NCBI GenBank assembly: GCA_963807065.1
Contig: CAWDZQ010000004.1
Coordinates: 186,001-250,000 of the forward strand
DNA: 64,000 nucleotides
Reading direction: 5' to 3'
From: CAWAND01 sp963807065
Lineage (GTDB): Bacteria > Chloroflexota > Anaerolineae > Anaerolineales > E44-bin32
Shown here: one piece after another, positions 53,085-60,491 of the stretch
Numbering within the stretch: the first letter of the stretch is position 1
How the letters are laid out: every line of letters begins with the position of its first letter
Notes under the pieces: model-generated
Database searches by the model: none
What the model was told of the DNA's origin: nothing
The model's input: only the letters and a program-made list of their open reading frames with translations
Position numbers and translations under genes: made by a program

Positions 53085-53822
53085 ATGCTTCCCGAAACGG
53101 CAGAGCGCTTGCTCGATCTTAACCAGCGATTCTACCAGAGCTTCGCCGAGCCCTTTGCCGAAACCCGCCGTCGCCCCCAACCGGGCGTGTTGAGCGTGGC
53201 TGAGCGAATTGCTCCCTCGACGTCTGTGCTCGACCTTGGGTGCGGCAATGGCGGTCTGGCCAAGGTTCTGGCCGACCGCGCCCACAGCGGAGGCTATCTC
53301 GGCATCGACGCCGAGGGCGCCCTGCTGGATATCGCCCGCCAGGGGGCGGCCCCAAGCGATGCGAGCTGGCTCCGGTTGGATCTGGGTCGTTCGGGTTGGT
53401 GGGCATCGATCGATCGGCAGTTCGATGTGATCTGCGCGTTCGCCGTCCTGCATCACCTCCCCGGCAACTCGCGGCGCATCGCATGGGCGGAGGCTGTGCG
53501 TCGGTTGGTGGCTCCTGGCGGATGGGCGGCGCTATCCGTATGGGACTTCCTGGCCCTCGACGATGCCGACGAGCGAATCGTTCCCTGGGAGGCCGTCGGC
53601 CTGTCGCGAACGGCGGTGGAACCCGGGGACTACCTCGTCGACTGGCGGAGGGGCGGCAGCGGCGTACGTTATGTCCACCACTTTGCGCAGGATGAACTCA
53701 CAAGGTTGGCCGAGGGCGCCGGATTCCAAGTGGTCGATCATTTTCGATCCGACGGCCACGGCGGCAAGCTCAGCCTGTATCAAATTTGGGCGCCGGATGT
53801 CCCAAGAGAGGGCATTCTTTGA
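53085..53822 (+). CDS. SAM-dependent methyltransferase, Trm9/ALKBH8-like
   Basis: A 245-residue class I methyltransferase. Motif I is 'VLDLGCGNGG' (residues 48-57), and the 'FAVLHHL' and 'LVAPGGWAALSVWDF' segments follow. Three features recall yeast Trm9 and the ALKBH8 methyltransferase domain: 'FYQSFAEPFAETRRRPQP' at the N-terminus, 'ERIVPWE' after motif VI, and 'RYVHHFAQDELTRLAEGAGF' near the C-terminus. Trm9 methylates cm5U to mcm5U at the tRNA wobble position. Being divergent from elp3 and just before tRNA genes supports a tRNA role; a general small-molecule methyltransferase cannot be excluded. Confidence 0.8.
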   Translation: MLPETAERLLDLNQRFYQSFAEPFAETRRRPQPGVLSVAERIAPSTSVLDLGCGNGGLAKVLADRAHSGGYLGIDAEGALLDIARQGAAPSDASWLRLDLGRSGWWASIDRQFDVICAFAVLHHLPGNSRRIAWAEAVRRLVAPGGWAALSVWDFLALDDADERIVPWEAVGLSRTAVEPGDYLVDWRRGGSGVRYVHHFAQDELTRLAEGAGFQVVDHFRSDGHGGKLSLYQIWAPDVPREGIL

Positions 53823-53848
53823 CAGCCCCCTACCCCCATGGTAAAATC
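53820..53848 (+). promoter_or_regulatory. Consensus sigma-70 promoter of the tRNA genes
   Basis: TTGACA (53820-53825), 17-base spacer, TAAAAT (53843-53848), with TG one base before the -10. It overlaps the methyltransferase stop codon and ends 31 bases before the first tRNA. The best promoter in the window. Confidence 0.75.
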
Positions 53849-53879
53849 CTACGGCTCGGGCAGGGAGCTCTTCGAACCC

Positions 53880-53967
<88 letters not shown>

Positions 53968-53985
53968 GACAACCCAACGCCACTC

Positions 53986-54079
53986 GGGGAGGTGCCGGAG
54001 TGGTTGAACGGGGGCGCCTGCTAAGCGCCTGTAGGGGCAAATACCTCTACCGAGGGTTCGAATCCCTCCCTCCCCGCCA
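53986..54079 (+). tRNA. tRNA-Ser (anticodon GCU)
   Basis: A 94-base class II tRNA: acceptor GGGGAGG/CCTCCCC, anticodon loop CTGCTAA in a GGCGC/GCGCC stem giving GCU, long variable arm, TTCGAAT T loop, encoded CCA. It lies 18 bases after tRNA-Ser(UGA). Confidence 0.95.
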
Positions 54080-54105
54080 CGTTACTTGATCAGAGTTGGT
54101 TGCAC

Positions 54106-54182
54106 GCCCTCGTAGCTCAGTGGATTAGAGCACTTGCTTGCGGAGTAAGGGGTCGCAGGTTCGAGTCCTGCCGAGGGCGCCA
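54106..54182 (+). tRNA. tRNA-Arg (anticodon GCG)
   Basis: A 77-base tRNA: acceptor GCCCTCG/CGAGGGC, D stem GCTC/GAGC, anticodon stem CTTGC/GTAAG with loop TTGCGGA, so 34-36 is GCG, reading CGC and CGU. A20 and C35, the arginine identity elements, are present. CCA is encoded. Most bacteria use ACG (inosine) here instead. Confidence 0.9.
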
Positions 54183-54237
54183 GACGCGGCAACCCTGTCC
54201 AAGGGCCTGCCAAGCTACAAAGGGTCATTACCATCCA

Positions 54238-54260
54238 GAAGCGGCCGCCAGGGCCGCTTC
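54238..54260 (+). terminator. Hairpin terminator after the tRNA genes
   Basis: 8-bp perfect stem GAAGCGGC/GCCGCTTC (54238-54245, 54253-54260) followed by TCCTTATCC. Confidence 0.5.
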
Positions 54261-54376
54261 TCCTTATCCCCCTCTGGGATGCCGTCCGATCTGTCCGTAA
54301 CGTCTCCTGAAAATTGACGTTGTCATGGGTGCACCTTAACACGGGCGACCTCCGCCTGTGATCCCACTCTCGCCCT

Positions 54377-54394
54377 GGCTGCCGCATGGCAGCC
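54377..54394 (+). terminator. Second hairpin, terminator-like
   Basis: GGCTGCC/GGCAGCC 7-bp stem with GCAT loop, followed by TTGTGCGTT. The T-run is weak. Confidence 0.35.
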
Positions 54395-54509
54395 TTGTGC
54401 GTTCCCCATGAATCACAGAGCGGCCCGGCAAGATGCCGCGCCGCTCAACCTGGGCCACTGTCAAACTGCAACCGGGCCTATAATCTACTGTTCCCGACGG
54501 GTTGGCCCC

Positions 54510-54716
54510 CTAGATCGCAGCGCGCCGGTAGCATTCGCTCTTTGTGCCCTCGTCGGGAACGCAGCAGGCCATCCATAACCATGCCAGCCCGTTATGGGGC
54601 TCGCGCTGGAGCACCCAGCTTAGAGCCGATTTGGCCTTGTCATGCTCGCCTTTTTCGATCGCCATGACGGCGAATTCCATAGCTTCGTCCACGGTGGAAA
54701 TCGTGCTGATGGCCAT
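54510..54716 (-). CDS. Small TPR-like helical protein
   Basis: A 68-residue protein. 'AIEKGEHDKAKSALSWVLQREPHNGLAWLWMA' reads as one tetratricopeptide repeat plus a capping helix, a design common in Chloroflexota proteins, where such units usually repeat. Here there is only one, so it may be a stand-alone adaptor or a remnant. GAGGG precedes ATG 54716. It is divergent from the M32 peptidase gene. Confidence 0.65.
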   Translation of the reverse strand: MAISTISTVDEAMEFAVMAIEKGEHDKAKSALSWVLQREPHNGLAWLWMACCVPDEGTKSECYRRAAI

Positions 54717-54923
54717 TTTCGCCCTCGCTCCGCAAAGATGTAAAAAAGGTCGGCTCTCGAATGAACTGGCAAATGAAGTTGCCCGGCATTTTCATCATAG
54801 ATAACCAAAATGTACATCCGGCATTACACCTGTGGACTTACAGACAACTTACGACCCCGGCGGCGGCCGGGCCAAGTCCGGCACCACCCAAAATTCACAC
54901 CCAGATTCAGGAGTTCATCGACC

Positions 54924-56429
54924 ATGCCTATCGATCTCGACCGGCTTAAAGCCCGCTTGGAGGAAATCTATGATTTGGAGGCTATCGCCTCGCTGCTTAG
55001 TTGGGATCAATCCACCTATATGCCTCCTGAAGGGAGTTCAGCCCGCGGCCGTCAGCTGGCACTGACAGCCAGGCTGGCCCACGAGCGCCAGATCGACCCC
55101 GAGCTCGGCCGGCTGCTCGACAAGCTCGAGCCGCTCGCCGCCGATCTCCCGTATGAATCGGACCAGGCGAGCCTCATGCGAGTGGCCCGTCGAGATTTCG
55201 ACCGGGCGACGCGCGTGCCCGCTGATCATTTGTCGGAGTTCTATCAGCACATTTCGGTGTCCTACGATACCTGGCGTCTGGCCCGCCCAGAGAACGACTT
55301 CGAAAAGGTTCGCCCGTGCCTTGAGAAGACCCTCGATATGAGCCGGGCCTACGCTCAGTTCTTCCCCGGCTATGAGCACATCGCTGATCCCCTGATTGAT
55401 GTCCACGAATTCGGGATGAAGGCTGCCCGAGTGCGTTCCTGGTTTGCAGAGCTCCGACAGGCCCTGGTGCCCATGGTGGAAAGAATCACCCAGCAACCCG
55501 AGCCGGATATGTCTCCGGTCCATCAGGTCTTCCCGGCCCCCGAACAAGTTGACTTCGGACAGCGCCTCATCCACTCCTTGGGTTTCGATCCCCAACGGGC
55601 CCGTCAAGACAAGTCGGCTCATCCTTTCATGACCAAGCTGTCATTGGGGGACATCCGGACGACTACCCGGGTCAAAGAGCACGATCTGACCGAAGCCCTG
55701 TTCAGCACCCTGCATGAGACCGGTCACGCCCTGTATGAACTCGGCATCGACCCCACCTTCGAAGGCGGCCCGCTGGCGGCAGCTTCGTCTTCAGCCGTCC
55801 ACGAAAGCCAATCCAGGCTGTGGGAAAACCTGGTCGGCCGAAGTCTGCCGTTTTGGGAGCACACCTTTCCCCAACTCCAGGCTGCGTTTCCGGATCAACT
55901 AGGAGAGACCAACCTGGAGGCCTTTTACAGGGCGATCAACCGCGTGGAGCGCTCACTTATCCGCACCGACGCCGACGAAGTCACCTACAATCTGCACGTG
56001 ATGATTCGCTTCGATTTGGAACTCGACCTGCTGGAGGGTCGCCTGGAGGTGAGACATCTCCCCGATGCTTGGCGCAGCCGCTACCAACAGGACCTGGGAA
56101 TCGAACCCTCGGATGACAAGGATGGCGTACTGCAGGATGTACATTGGTATAGCGGGAGGATCGGGGGTGGTTTCCAGAGCTACACGCTGGGGAACATCAT
56201 GAGCGCACAGTTCATGCAGGCGGCCAAGGCCGCCATCCCTACCATCGACGACGATCTGCGGCGCGGCGACGTCAGCGGCCTGAGCCAATGGTTGGTCGAG
56301 CACGTCCATCGCCACGGGCGCAAGTTCACACCTGAAGAACTCGTGGAACGGGCTACCGGGCGGCCGTTGGAACTGGAACCGTACACAACCTATCTTCGGG
56401 ACAAGTTCGAGGCTTTGTACCCGGCATAG
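54924..56429 (+). CDS. Carboxypeptidase Taq (M32 metallocarboxypeptidase)
   Basis: A 501-residue zinc carboxypeptidase of family M32. The metal motif HETGH is at residues 264-268 in 'TLHETGHALYE'. The further conserved segments 'SAVHESQSRLWENLVGRS', 'HPFMTKLSLGDIRTTTRV' and 'IRTDADEVTYNLHVMIRF' are present. It removes C-terminal residues from peptides in the cytoplasm, probably as a dimer. ATG 54924 is taken over the longer frame from 54810 because AGGAG precedes it. Confidence 0.95.
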   Translation: MPIDLDRLKARLEEIYDLEAIASLLSWDQSTYMPPEGSSARGRQLALTARLAHERQIDPELGRLLDKLEPLAADLPYESDQASLMRVARRDFDRATRVPADHLSEFYQHISVSYDTWRLARPENDFEKVRPCLEKTLDMSRAYAQFFPGYEHIADPLIDVHEFGMKAARVRSWFAELRQALVPMVERITQQPEPDMSPVHQVFPAPEQVDFGQRLIHSLGFDPQRARQDKSAHPFMTKLSLGDIRTTTRVKEHDLTEALFSTLHETGHALYELGIDPTFEGGPLAAASSSAVHESQSRLWENLVGRSLPFWEHTFPQLQAAFPDQLGETNLEAFYRAINRVERSLIRTDADEVTYNLHVMIRFDLELDLLEGRLEVRHLPDAWRSRYQQDLGIEPSDDKDGVLQDVHWYSGRIGGGFQSYTLGNIMSAQFMQAAKAAIPTIDDDLRRGDVSGLSQWLVEHVHRHGRKFTPEELVERATGRPLELEPYTTYLRDKFEALYPA

Positions 56430-56487
56430 TTCGGCGAGCCTGGCGGCCAAGCCAGATGGTCGCAGCAAGAACGTTGAAGGGATCCCT

Positions 56488-56530
56488 ATGGACCCGCGGT
56501 CAGATGTAGTGATCCTTGGCGGCGGCCCGG
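56488..56530 (+). pseudogene. 5' remnant of a FAD/NAD-dependent oxidoreductase gene
   Basis: A short intact start: ribosome site GAAGGGA, then ATG and 'MDPRSDVVILGGGPG', the typical N-terminal dinucleotide-binding strand and GxGxxG loop of flavoprotein oxidoreductases. After about 15 codons the sequence loses all similarity and runs into the antisense 3' end of the LysM-M23 gene. The rest of the gene is missing, so this looks like the scar of a deletion or rearrangement. Confidence 0.4.
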
Positions 56531-56563
56531 GCCGAGTTCATTTCAGGTTGAAGAGCGATCCGG

Positions 56564-57757
56564 TCAGGGCAGGAACTGGAGTGGATCGACAGGTCCGCCG
56601 AATTGGTCGCCGTGCATCTCAAAGTGGAGGTGTGGTCCGGTGCAGTTGCCGGTACAGCCCATGGCGCCGATAACTGTGCCCTGAAACACCGACTGACCGC
56701 ACCCAACGCCAACGGCGCTCAAGTGTCCGTAGACCGTCTGCCAACCGTTCCCGTGATCGATGATGATCAGGTTGCCGTAGCCATAGGTGTTCCAACCGGC
56801 ATACACCACGACCCCGCTGTCGGCAGCGTAGATCGCATTTCCAATGGCCCCGCCAATATCGATTCCGGGGTGAATGCCGGGAATGAAATGGTAACCTGAG
56901 AGCCAGTGGCCTGGGGTGGGCCACACAAAGGATCCCGTCCCGATGGCCCCATCCACGATCTGACCACAGAAGCCAGGGCCCGCCACCCTCGCTACGGCTG
57001 GGTTGCTCCGATAGATGCGTGGAGCTTGCCAGCTCACCATCTCGCGTCTTCCACCAGGGATGACCAGCATCGTGCCTGAGGCAATATCCGTGTTCTCGGG
57101 ATCCAACGTGGCGGGCAGGTTGTTACCCGGCCAATCTAGGATATCCTCCGGCGTCACGCTGAAGAAATCGGCGACCCCGCGCAGGCTGTCCCCCTCGTGC
57201 CACTTGTAGTAGGTGCCGTCGACGGGCAGAATGTTGAGCTCCTGCCCCGGGCTCAGGAAGTGGACGTCGTCCTTGAGGGTGTCGTAGTTGCCCCAAAGCA
57301 CGGTCTCCGGCTTAAGTCCATATTTGTCAGCGATACCAAAGAGCGTGTCCCCATCTTTGACTTTGTAGGTGATCACCTTCATCCGCGGCCGATCGGGAAT
57401 GATGGTGTGAATATCCGAGGTGCGGGTGATGTCATCGGTCTGAGTTGAAGGCGTGGCGTACGCCGGGAGGTCGGCCAATTTGATCTGGGAAACGGGTGCG
57501 TTGGTGGGTGTGCTGGCGGCAGAGCCGGCCGGAGGGCTGATGGCGGCATCCACAGGCAGGGTCCGCAGCCCCATCCGGGCGGCGAACCCGCCCAAGACGA
57601 TCAGAGCCAGGATGGCCAAGTGCCTTGCGTATCGGGAGAACCAGGCCTTGATGGTGGAGGTCAGGCCGCGACCATCCTGACGCTGTGGGCCTTGCGCAGG
57701 TGGCTGATTATCTTTCGGGGGCGAATCGGATCGACCGGACTGCCGATTGTGTGTCAT
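56564..57757 (-). CDS. Membrane-anchored LysM-M23 peptidase (paralogue 1)
   Basis: A 397-residue cell-wall peptidase. A polar N-terminus and one span (about residues 47-65, 'HLAILALIVLGGFAARMG') anchor it. Two LysM-like domains follow ('YKVKDGDTLFGIADKYGL', 'YKWHEGDSLRGVADFF'), which bind glycan, then an M23 lysostaphin-type domain. The zinc ligands are in 'HPGIDIGG' and 'GPHLHFEMHG'. It probably cleaves peptidoglycan cross-links or activates other enzymes. ATG 57757 follows GAGGAC. It is a close paralogue of the next gene upstream. Confidence 0.9.
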   Translation of the reverse strand: MTHNRQSGRSDSPPKDNQPPAQGPQRQDGRGLTSTIKAWFSRYARHLAILALIVLGGFAARMGLRTLPVDAAISPPAGSAASTPTNAPVSQIKLADLPAYATPSTQTDDITRTSDIHTIIPDRPRMKVITYKVKDGDTLFGIADKYGLKPETVLWGNYDTLKDDVHFLSPGQELNILPVDGTYYKWHEGDSLRGVADFFSVTPEDILDWPGNNLPATLDPENTDIASGTMLVIPGGRREMVSWQAPRIYRSNPAVARVAGPGFCGQIVDGAIGTGSFVWPTPGHWLSGYHFIPGIHPGIDIGGAIGNAIYAADSGVVVYAGWNTYGYGNLIIIDHGNGWQTVYGHLSAVGVGCGQSVFQGTVIGAMGCTGNCTGPHLHFEMHGDQFGGPVDPLQFLP

Positions 57758-57862
57758 GTTGTCCTCTGCCGTCTACCAACGAAGGGTGCCGCCAACATCC
57801 CAAGCGCACATCGGTGCATCATAACAAGCCGGCCTGGGGGCGTCAAGCTAGCCCGTTTGGTC

Positions 57863-58945
57863 CTAAGGCAGGACAAACCAGGGGTTGATGAAACCGCCCT
57901 CGAAGCGGGTCTCAAAGTGGAGATGCGCTCCGGTAGAATTGCCGGTCGACCCCGCCAGCCCGATCGTCTGGCCCTGTGACACGCTCTGGCCGCAGTGCAC
58001 CAAGACACTGCTCAGGTGCGCGTACAGCGTCTGCCAACCGTTGCCGTGATCAATCATGACCATGTTGCCATAACCGCCGATCGAGGGACCGGCGAAGACG
58101 ATCACGCCGCTATCGGCCGCCCAGACCGGATCACCTAGAGCGGCGGCGATGTCGATGGCCAGGTGCCCACTCCAGAAGTCATTGCCTGATAGGAAATGGT
58201 TTGCGCTGGGCCAGATGAAGCCGCCGGTTCCTACAGCGCCTCCCGAGAAATCTCCGCTGCAGCCTCCCGCACCCAGCGCTGCCCCGACGCCTGCGCGGCC
58301 GCGGGCGATGGTGGGCACGAGCCACTGCTTGAATTCTCGATGCCCACCAGGGATGACGATCCAGGTTCCTGTGGCGATATCGGGCTGGAAAGGATCAAGA
58401 TGATTGCCGGGGAAGTCGACGATGTCTTCGACTTGGGCACCAAAACGGTCAGCCACAGCCTGAAGGTTGTCATCAACCTGCCACTGGTAGTACACACCGT
58501 CCACCGGAAGGATATTGAGCTCCTGGCCCGGCTTCAGCAGGTGAGGGTCGTCGTTGAGCACGTCGTAGTTGCCCCACAGCACCGTTTCGGGCTTGATGCC
58601 GAAGTGGTCGGCGATGCCAAACACGGAATCTCCCGACTGGACCGTATAGCGGATGACCTCCATCCGGGGACGCTGTGGGATGACCGTGTCGAGGTTGATG
58701 CGGCGCGTGATATCGAACGCCGAACCGGAGATGCCTGAGAAGGGGGGCAGGGGCACCTTAGTGTCGACGGTTGATGCACCGGGAGCGGTAAGAGTTGGGG
58801 GAGGATCGTTGAAGGGTTCTGTCGTCTGGGGCCGACCGAGATTCAACCAGCCGGCCCAGATGGCAACCGAGAGTCCGAGGACTCCGAGAACATACGGGCC
58901 GTGCGACTTCAGGAAGCGTCCCGCCCGTATGAGCGAGTTGGGCAT
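57863..58945 (-). CDS. Membrane-anchored LysM-M23 peptidase (paralogue 2)
   Basis: A 360-residue protein with the same plan as its neighbour: one N-terminal span ('YVLGVLGLSVAIWAGWLNLG'), two LysM-like domains ('YTVQSGDSVFGIADHFGI', 'YQWQVDDNLQAVADRFG') and an M23 domain with ligands in 'GHLAIDIAA' and 'GAHLHFETRF'. The usual HxxxD is seen as His-Leu-Ala-Ile-Asp. It lies 4 bases after the rho stop codon, so it is almost certainly cotranscribed with rho. The two paralogues arose by tandem duplication and have since diverged. Confidence 0.9.
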   Translation of the reverse strand: MPNSLIRAGRFLKSHGPYVLGVLGLSVAIWAGWLNLGRPQTTEPFNDPPPTLTAPGASTVDTKVPLPPFSGISGSAFDITRRINLDTVIPQRPRMEVIRYTVQSGDSVFGIADHFGIKPETVLWGNYDVLNDDPHLLKPGQELNILPVDGVYYQWQVDDNLQAVADRFGAQVEDIVDFPGNHLDPFQPDIATGTWIVIPGGHREFKQWLVPTIARGRAGVGAALGAGGCSGDFSGGAVGTGGFIWPSANHFLSGNDFWSGHLAIDIAAALGDPVWAADSGVIVFAGPSIGGYGNMVMIDHGNGWQTLYAHLSSVLVHCGQSVSQGQTIGLAGSTGNSTGAHLHFETRFEGGFINPWFVLP

Positions 58946-58949
58946 CGTG

Positions 58950-60230
58950 TTAGAGGTTTTCCTCCGTCAACGTTTCGACGAACTCCATGTTGTCATCGGT
59001 TCTCGCCATGCGCTGAATCAGAGCCTCTGTGGCGTTGCCGATGTCCATGCCGGCGCCGCTCGGCGGGCTGGCGATCATCTGTGAATACATGCGCCGCATG
59101 AGCCACACGCGCTGTGTAATATCGGGGCCGAGCAGGAGCTCTTCCCGCCGGGTGGAGGAGCGATCGATGTCGAAAGCCGGGAAGATCCGGCGCTCCTGTA
59201 GCCGCCTGGAAAGGTGCAACTCCATGTTGCCGGTTCCCTTGAACTCCTCGTAGACCACATCATCCATACGGGAACCCGTATCCACCAAGCAGGTGGCGAT
59301 AATGGTCAGAGATCCACCGCCCTCGATGTTGCGGGCGGCGCCGAAAAACCGCTTGGGCGGGTACAGCGCCGCCGGGTCGAGCCCGCCGGACAAGGTTCGC
59401 CCGGATGGCGTCACCATGAGATTGTAGGCACGGGCCAGCCGAGTAATCGAGTCGAGCATGATCACCACGTCCCGGTCGCACTCGGTGAGCCGTTTGGCCC
59501 GTTCGAGGACCATCTCGGCCACCCGGACATGCGACGTCACCGGCTCGTCGAAAGTGGAGGATACCACTTCGGCGTCCACGGAGCGGTCCATATCTGTGAC
59601 CTCTTCCGGCCGCTCGCCGATCAGAGCCACCATCAGATGCACTCCCGGATAATTTTGGGAGATGGCGTTGGCCACTTGTTTCAGCACCGTTGTCTTGCCG
59701 GCTTTCGGGGGGGAAACGATCAGACCGCGTTGACCCTTGCCTATGGGAGCGATCAAATTCAGCAGCCGTGTAGAGAGTGTATAGCGGTCGGTCTCGAGAT
59801 TGAAACGTTCTTCGGGGAAGATCGGCGTCAGTTCTTCAAACTTCGGCCGGTGCTTGGCCTGATCTGGGTTCATCGCATTAATCGATTCCACCCGAAGCAG
59901 GCCGAAGTACTTTTCCGTGTCTTTGGGCGGCCGGATCTGACCGATCACGAAATCCCCTGTCCGCAGGCTGAATCGGCGGATCTGGGACTGAGAAACGTAG
60001 ATGTCATTCGGCCCCGGCATGAAGTGGTCGGCGCGCAGGAAGCCCATGCCTTCGTTCATGACGTCCAGCACGCCACCGCGCAACTCGAGGCCCTTCCTTT
60101 CCGCCTCCGCCTGCATGATTCGCAGCACAAGGTCTTCTTTTTTCAGATTCTTGGCTCCCTGGATGTCGAATTCTTTCGACAGCTCCCTGAGGTCGGCCAA
60201 TGTCTTGGTCTCGAGTTCAATGATATTCAT
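58950..60230 (-). CDS. rho: Transcription termination factor Rho
   Basis: A 426-residue hexameric RNA helicase that ends untranslated or Rho-dependent transcripts. The N-terminal helical part ('LADLRELSKEFDIQGAKNLK') and the cold-shock-like RNA-binding domain are followed by the ATPase: Walker A 'SPPKAGKTT' near residues 173-181 and 'DVVIMLDSITRLARAYN'. The Q-loop/R-loop region 'GRTLSGGLDPAALYPPKRFF' is intact. Start ATG 60230 is chosen because GGAG precedes it; the frame to 60290 has no ribosome site. It has a long leader with a possible attenuator. Confidence 0.96.
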   Translation of the reverse strand: MNIIELETKTLADLRELSKEFDIQGAKNLKKEDLVLRIMQAEAERKGLELRGGVLDVMNEGMGFLRADHFMPGPNDIYVSQSQIRRFSLRTGDFVIGQIRPPKDTEKYFGLLRVESINAMNPDQAKHRPKFEELTPIFPEERFNLETDRYTLSTRLLNLIAPIGKGQRGLIVSPPKAGKTTVLKQVANAISQNYPGVHLMVALIGERPEEVTDMDRSVDAEVVSSTFDEPVTSHVRVAEMVLERAKRLTECDRDVVIMLDSITRLARAYNLMVTPSGRTLSGGLDPAALYPPKRFFGAARNIEGGGSLTIIATCLVDTGSRMDDVVYEEFKGTGNMELHLSRRLQERRIFPAFDIDRSSTRREELLLGPDITQRVWLMRRMYSQMIASPPSGAGMDIGNATEALIQRMARTDDNMEFVETLTEENL

Positions 60231-60366
60231 GTTGATAAGCTCCAAAAGGCATGGTAGGTCGAGTCTGGGCACGCCGGGGGCAGGGCCCAATTCGGAATGT
60301 CAAAGGGATGTGGATTCGTCAGACTGCTCTCAGAAGAACGAGGGTTGACTATTCAAGAAAGTCATC

Positions 60367-60421
60367 AAAAAAGGACGGAAAGTCTTCGCGGGGTGGTTGC
60401 CGTCTTCAATCCGCGGACGGC
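60367..60421 (-). promoter_or_regulatory. Putative attenuator in the rho leader
   Basis: On the minus strand, segment GCCGTC (60416-60421) can pair with GACGGC (60399-60404). Alternatively GACGG there can pair with CCGTC (60374-60378), which is followed by C and six Ts. The two pairings exclude each other. The terminator stem is only 5 bp with a 20-base loop. Confidence 0.35.
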
Positions 60422-60436
60422 CCTCATACCACTGCG

Positions 60437-60465
60437 ATTATAGCACGTGCATTCTAGGTCCGCAA
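60437..60465 (-). promoter_or_regulatory. Promoter of the rho operon
   Basis: TTGCGG (60460-60465), 17-base spacer, TATAAT (60437-60442), preceded by TGC so also an extended -10. The leader to ATG 60230 is about 200 bases. Confidence 0.65.
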
Positions 60466-60491
60466 GGCAGCTCGCCGGCCGTCAAGACGTT

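Larger units (their letters stand above)
54183..54509. other. 327-base gap after the tRNA genes with three hairpins
   Basis: Hairpins lie at 54238-54260, 54377-54394 and 54418-54446 (7+5 bp stems with one mismatch). No gene is supported. The hairpins probably end the tRNA transcript and that of the convergent TPR gene. Confidence 0.45.

Noticed and set aside
53067..53456. Longer Elp3 start (frame open to 53456)
   Set aside because: It would run antisense through the 5' half of the methyltransferase; ATG 53066 gives the normal Elp3 length.
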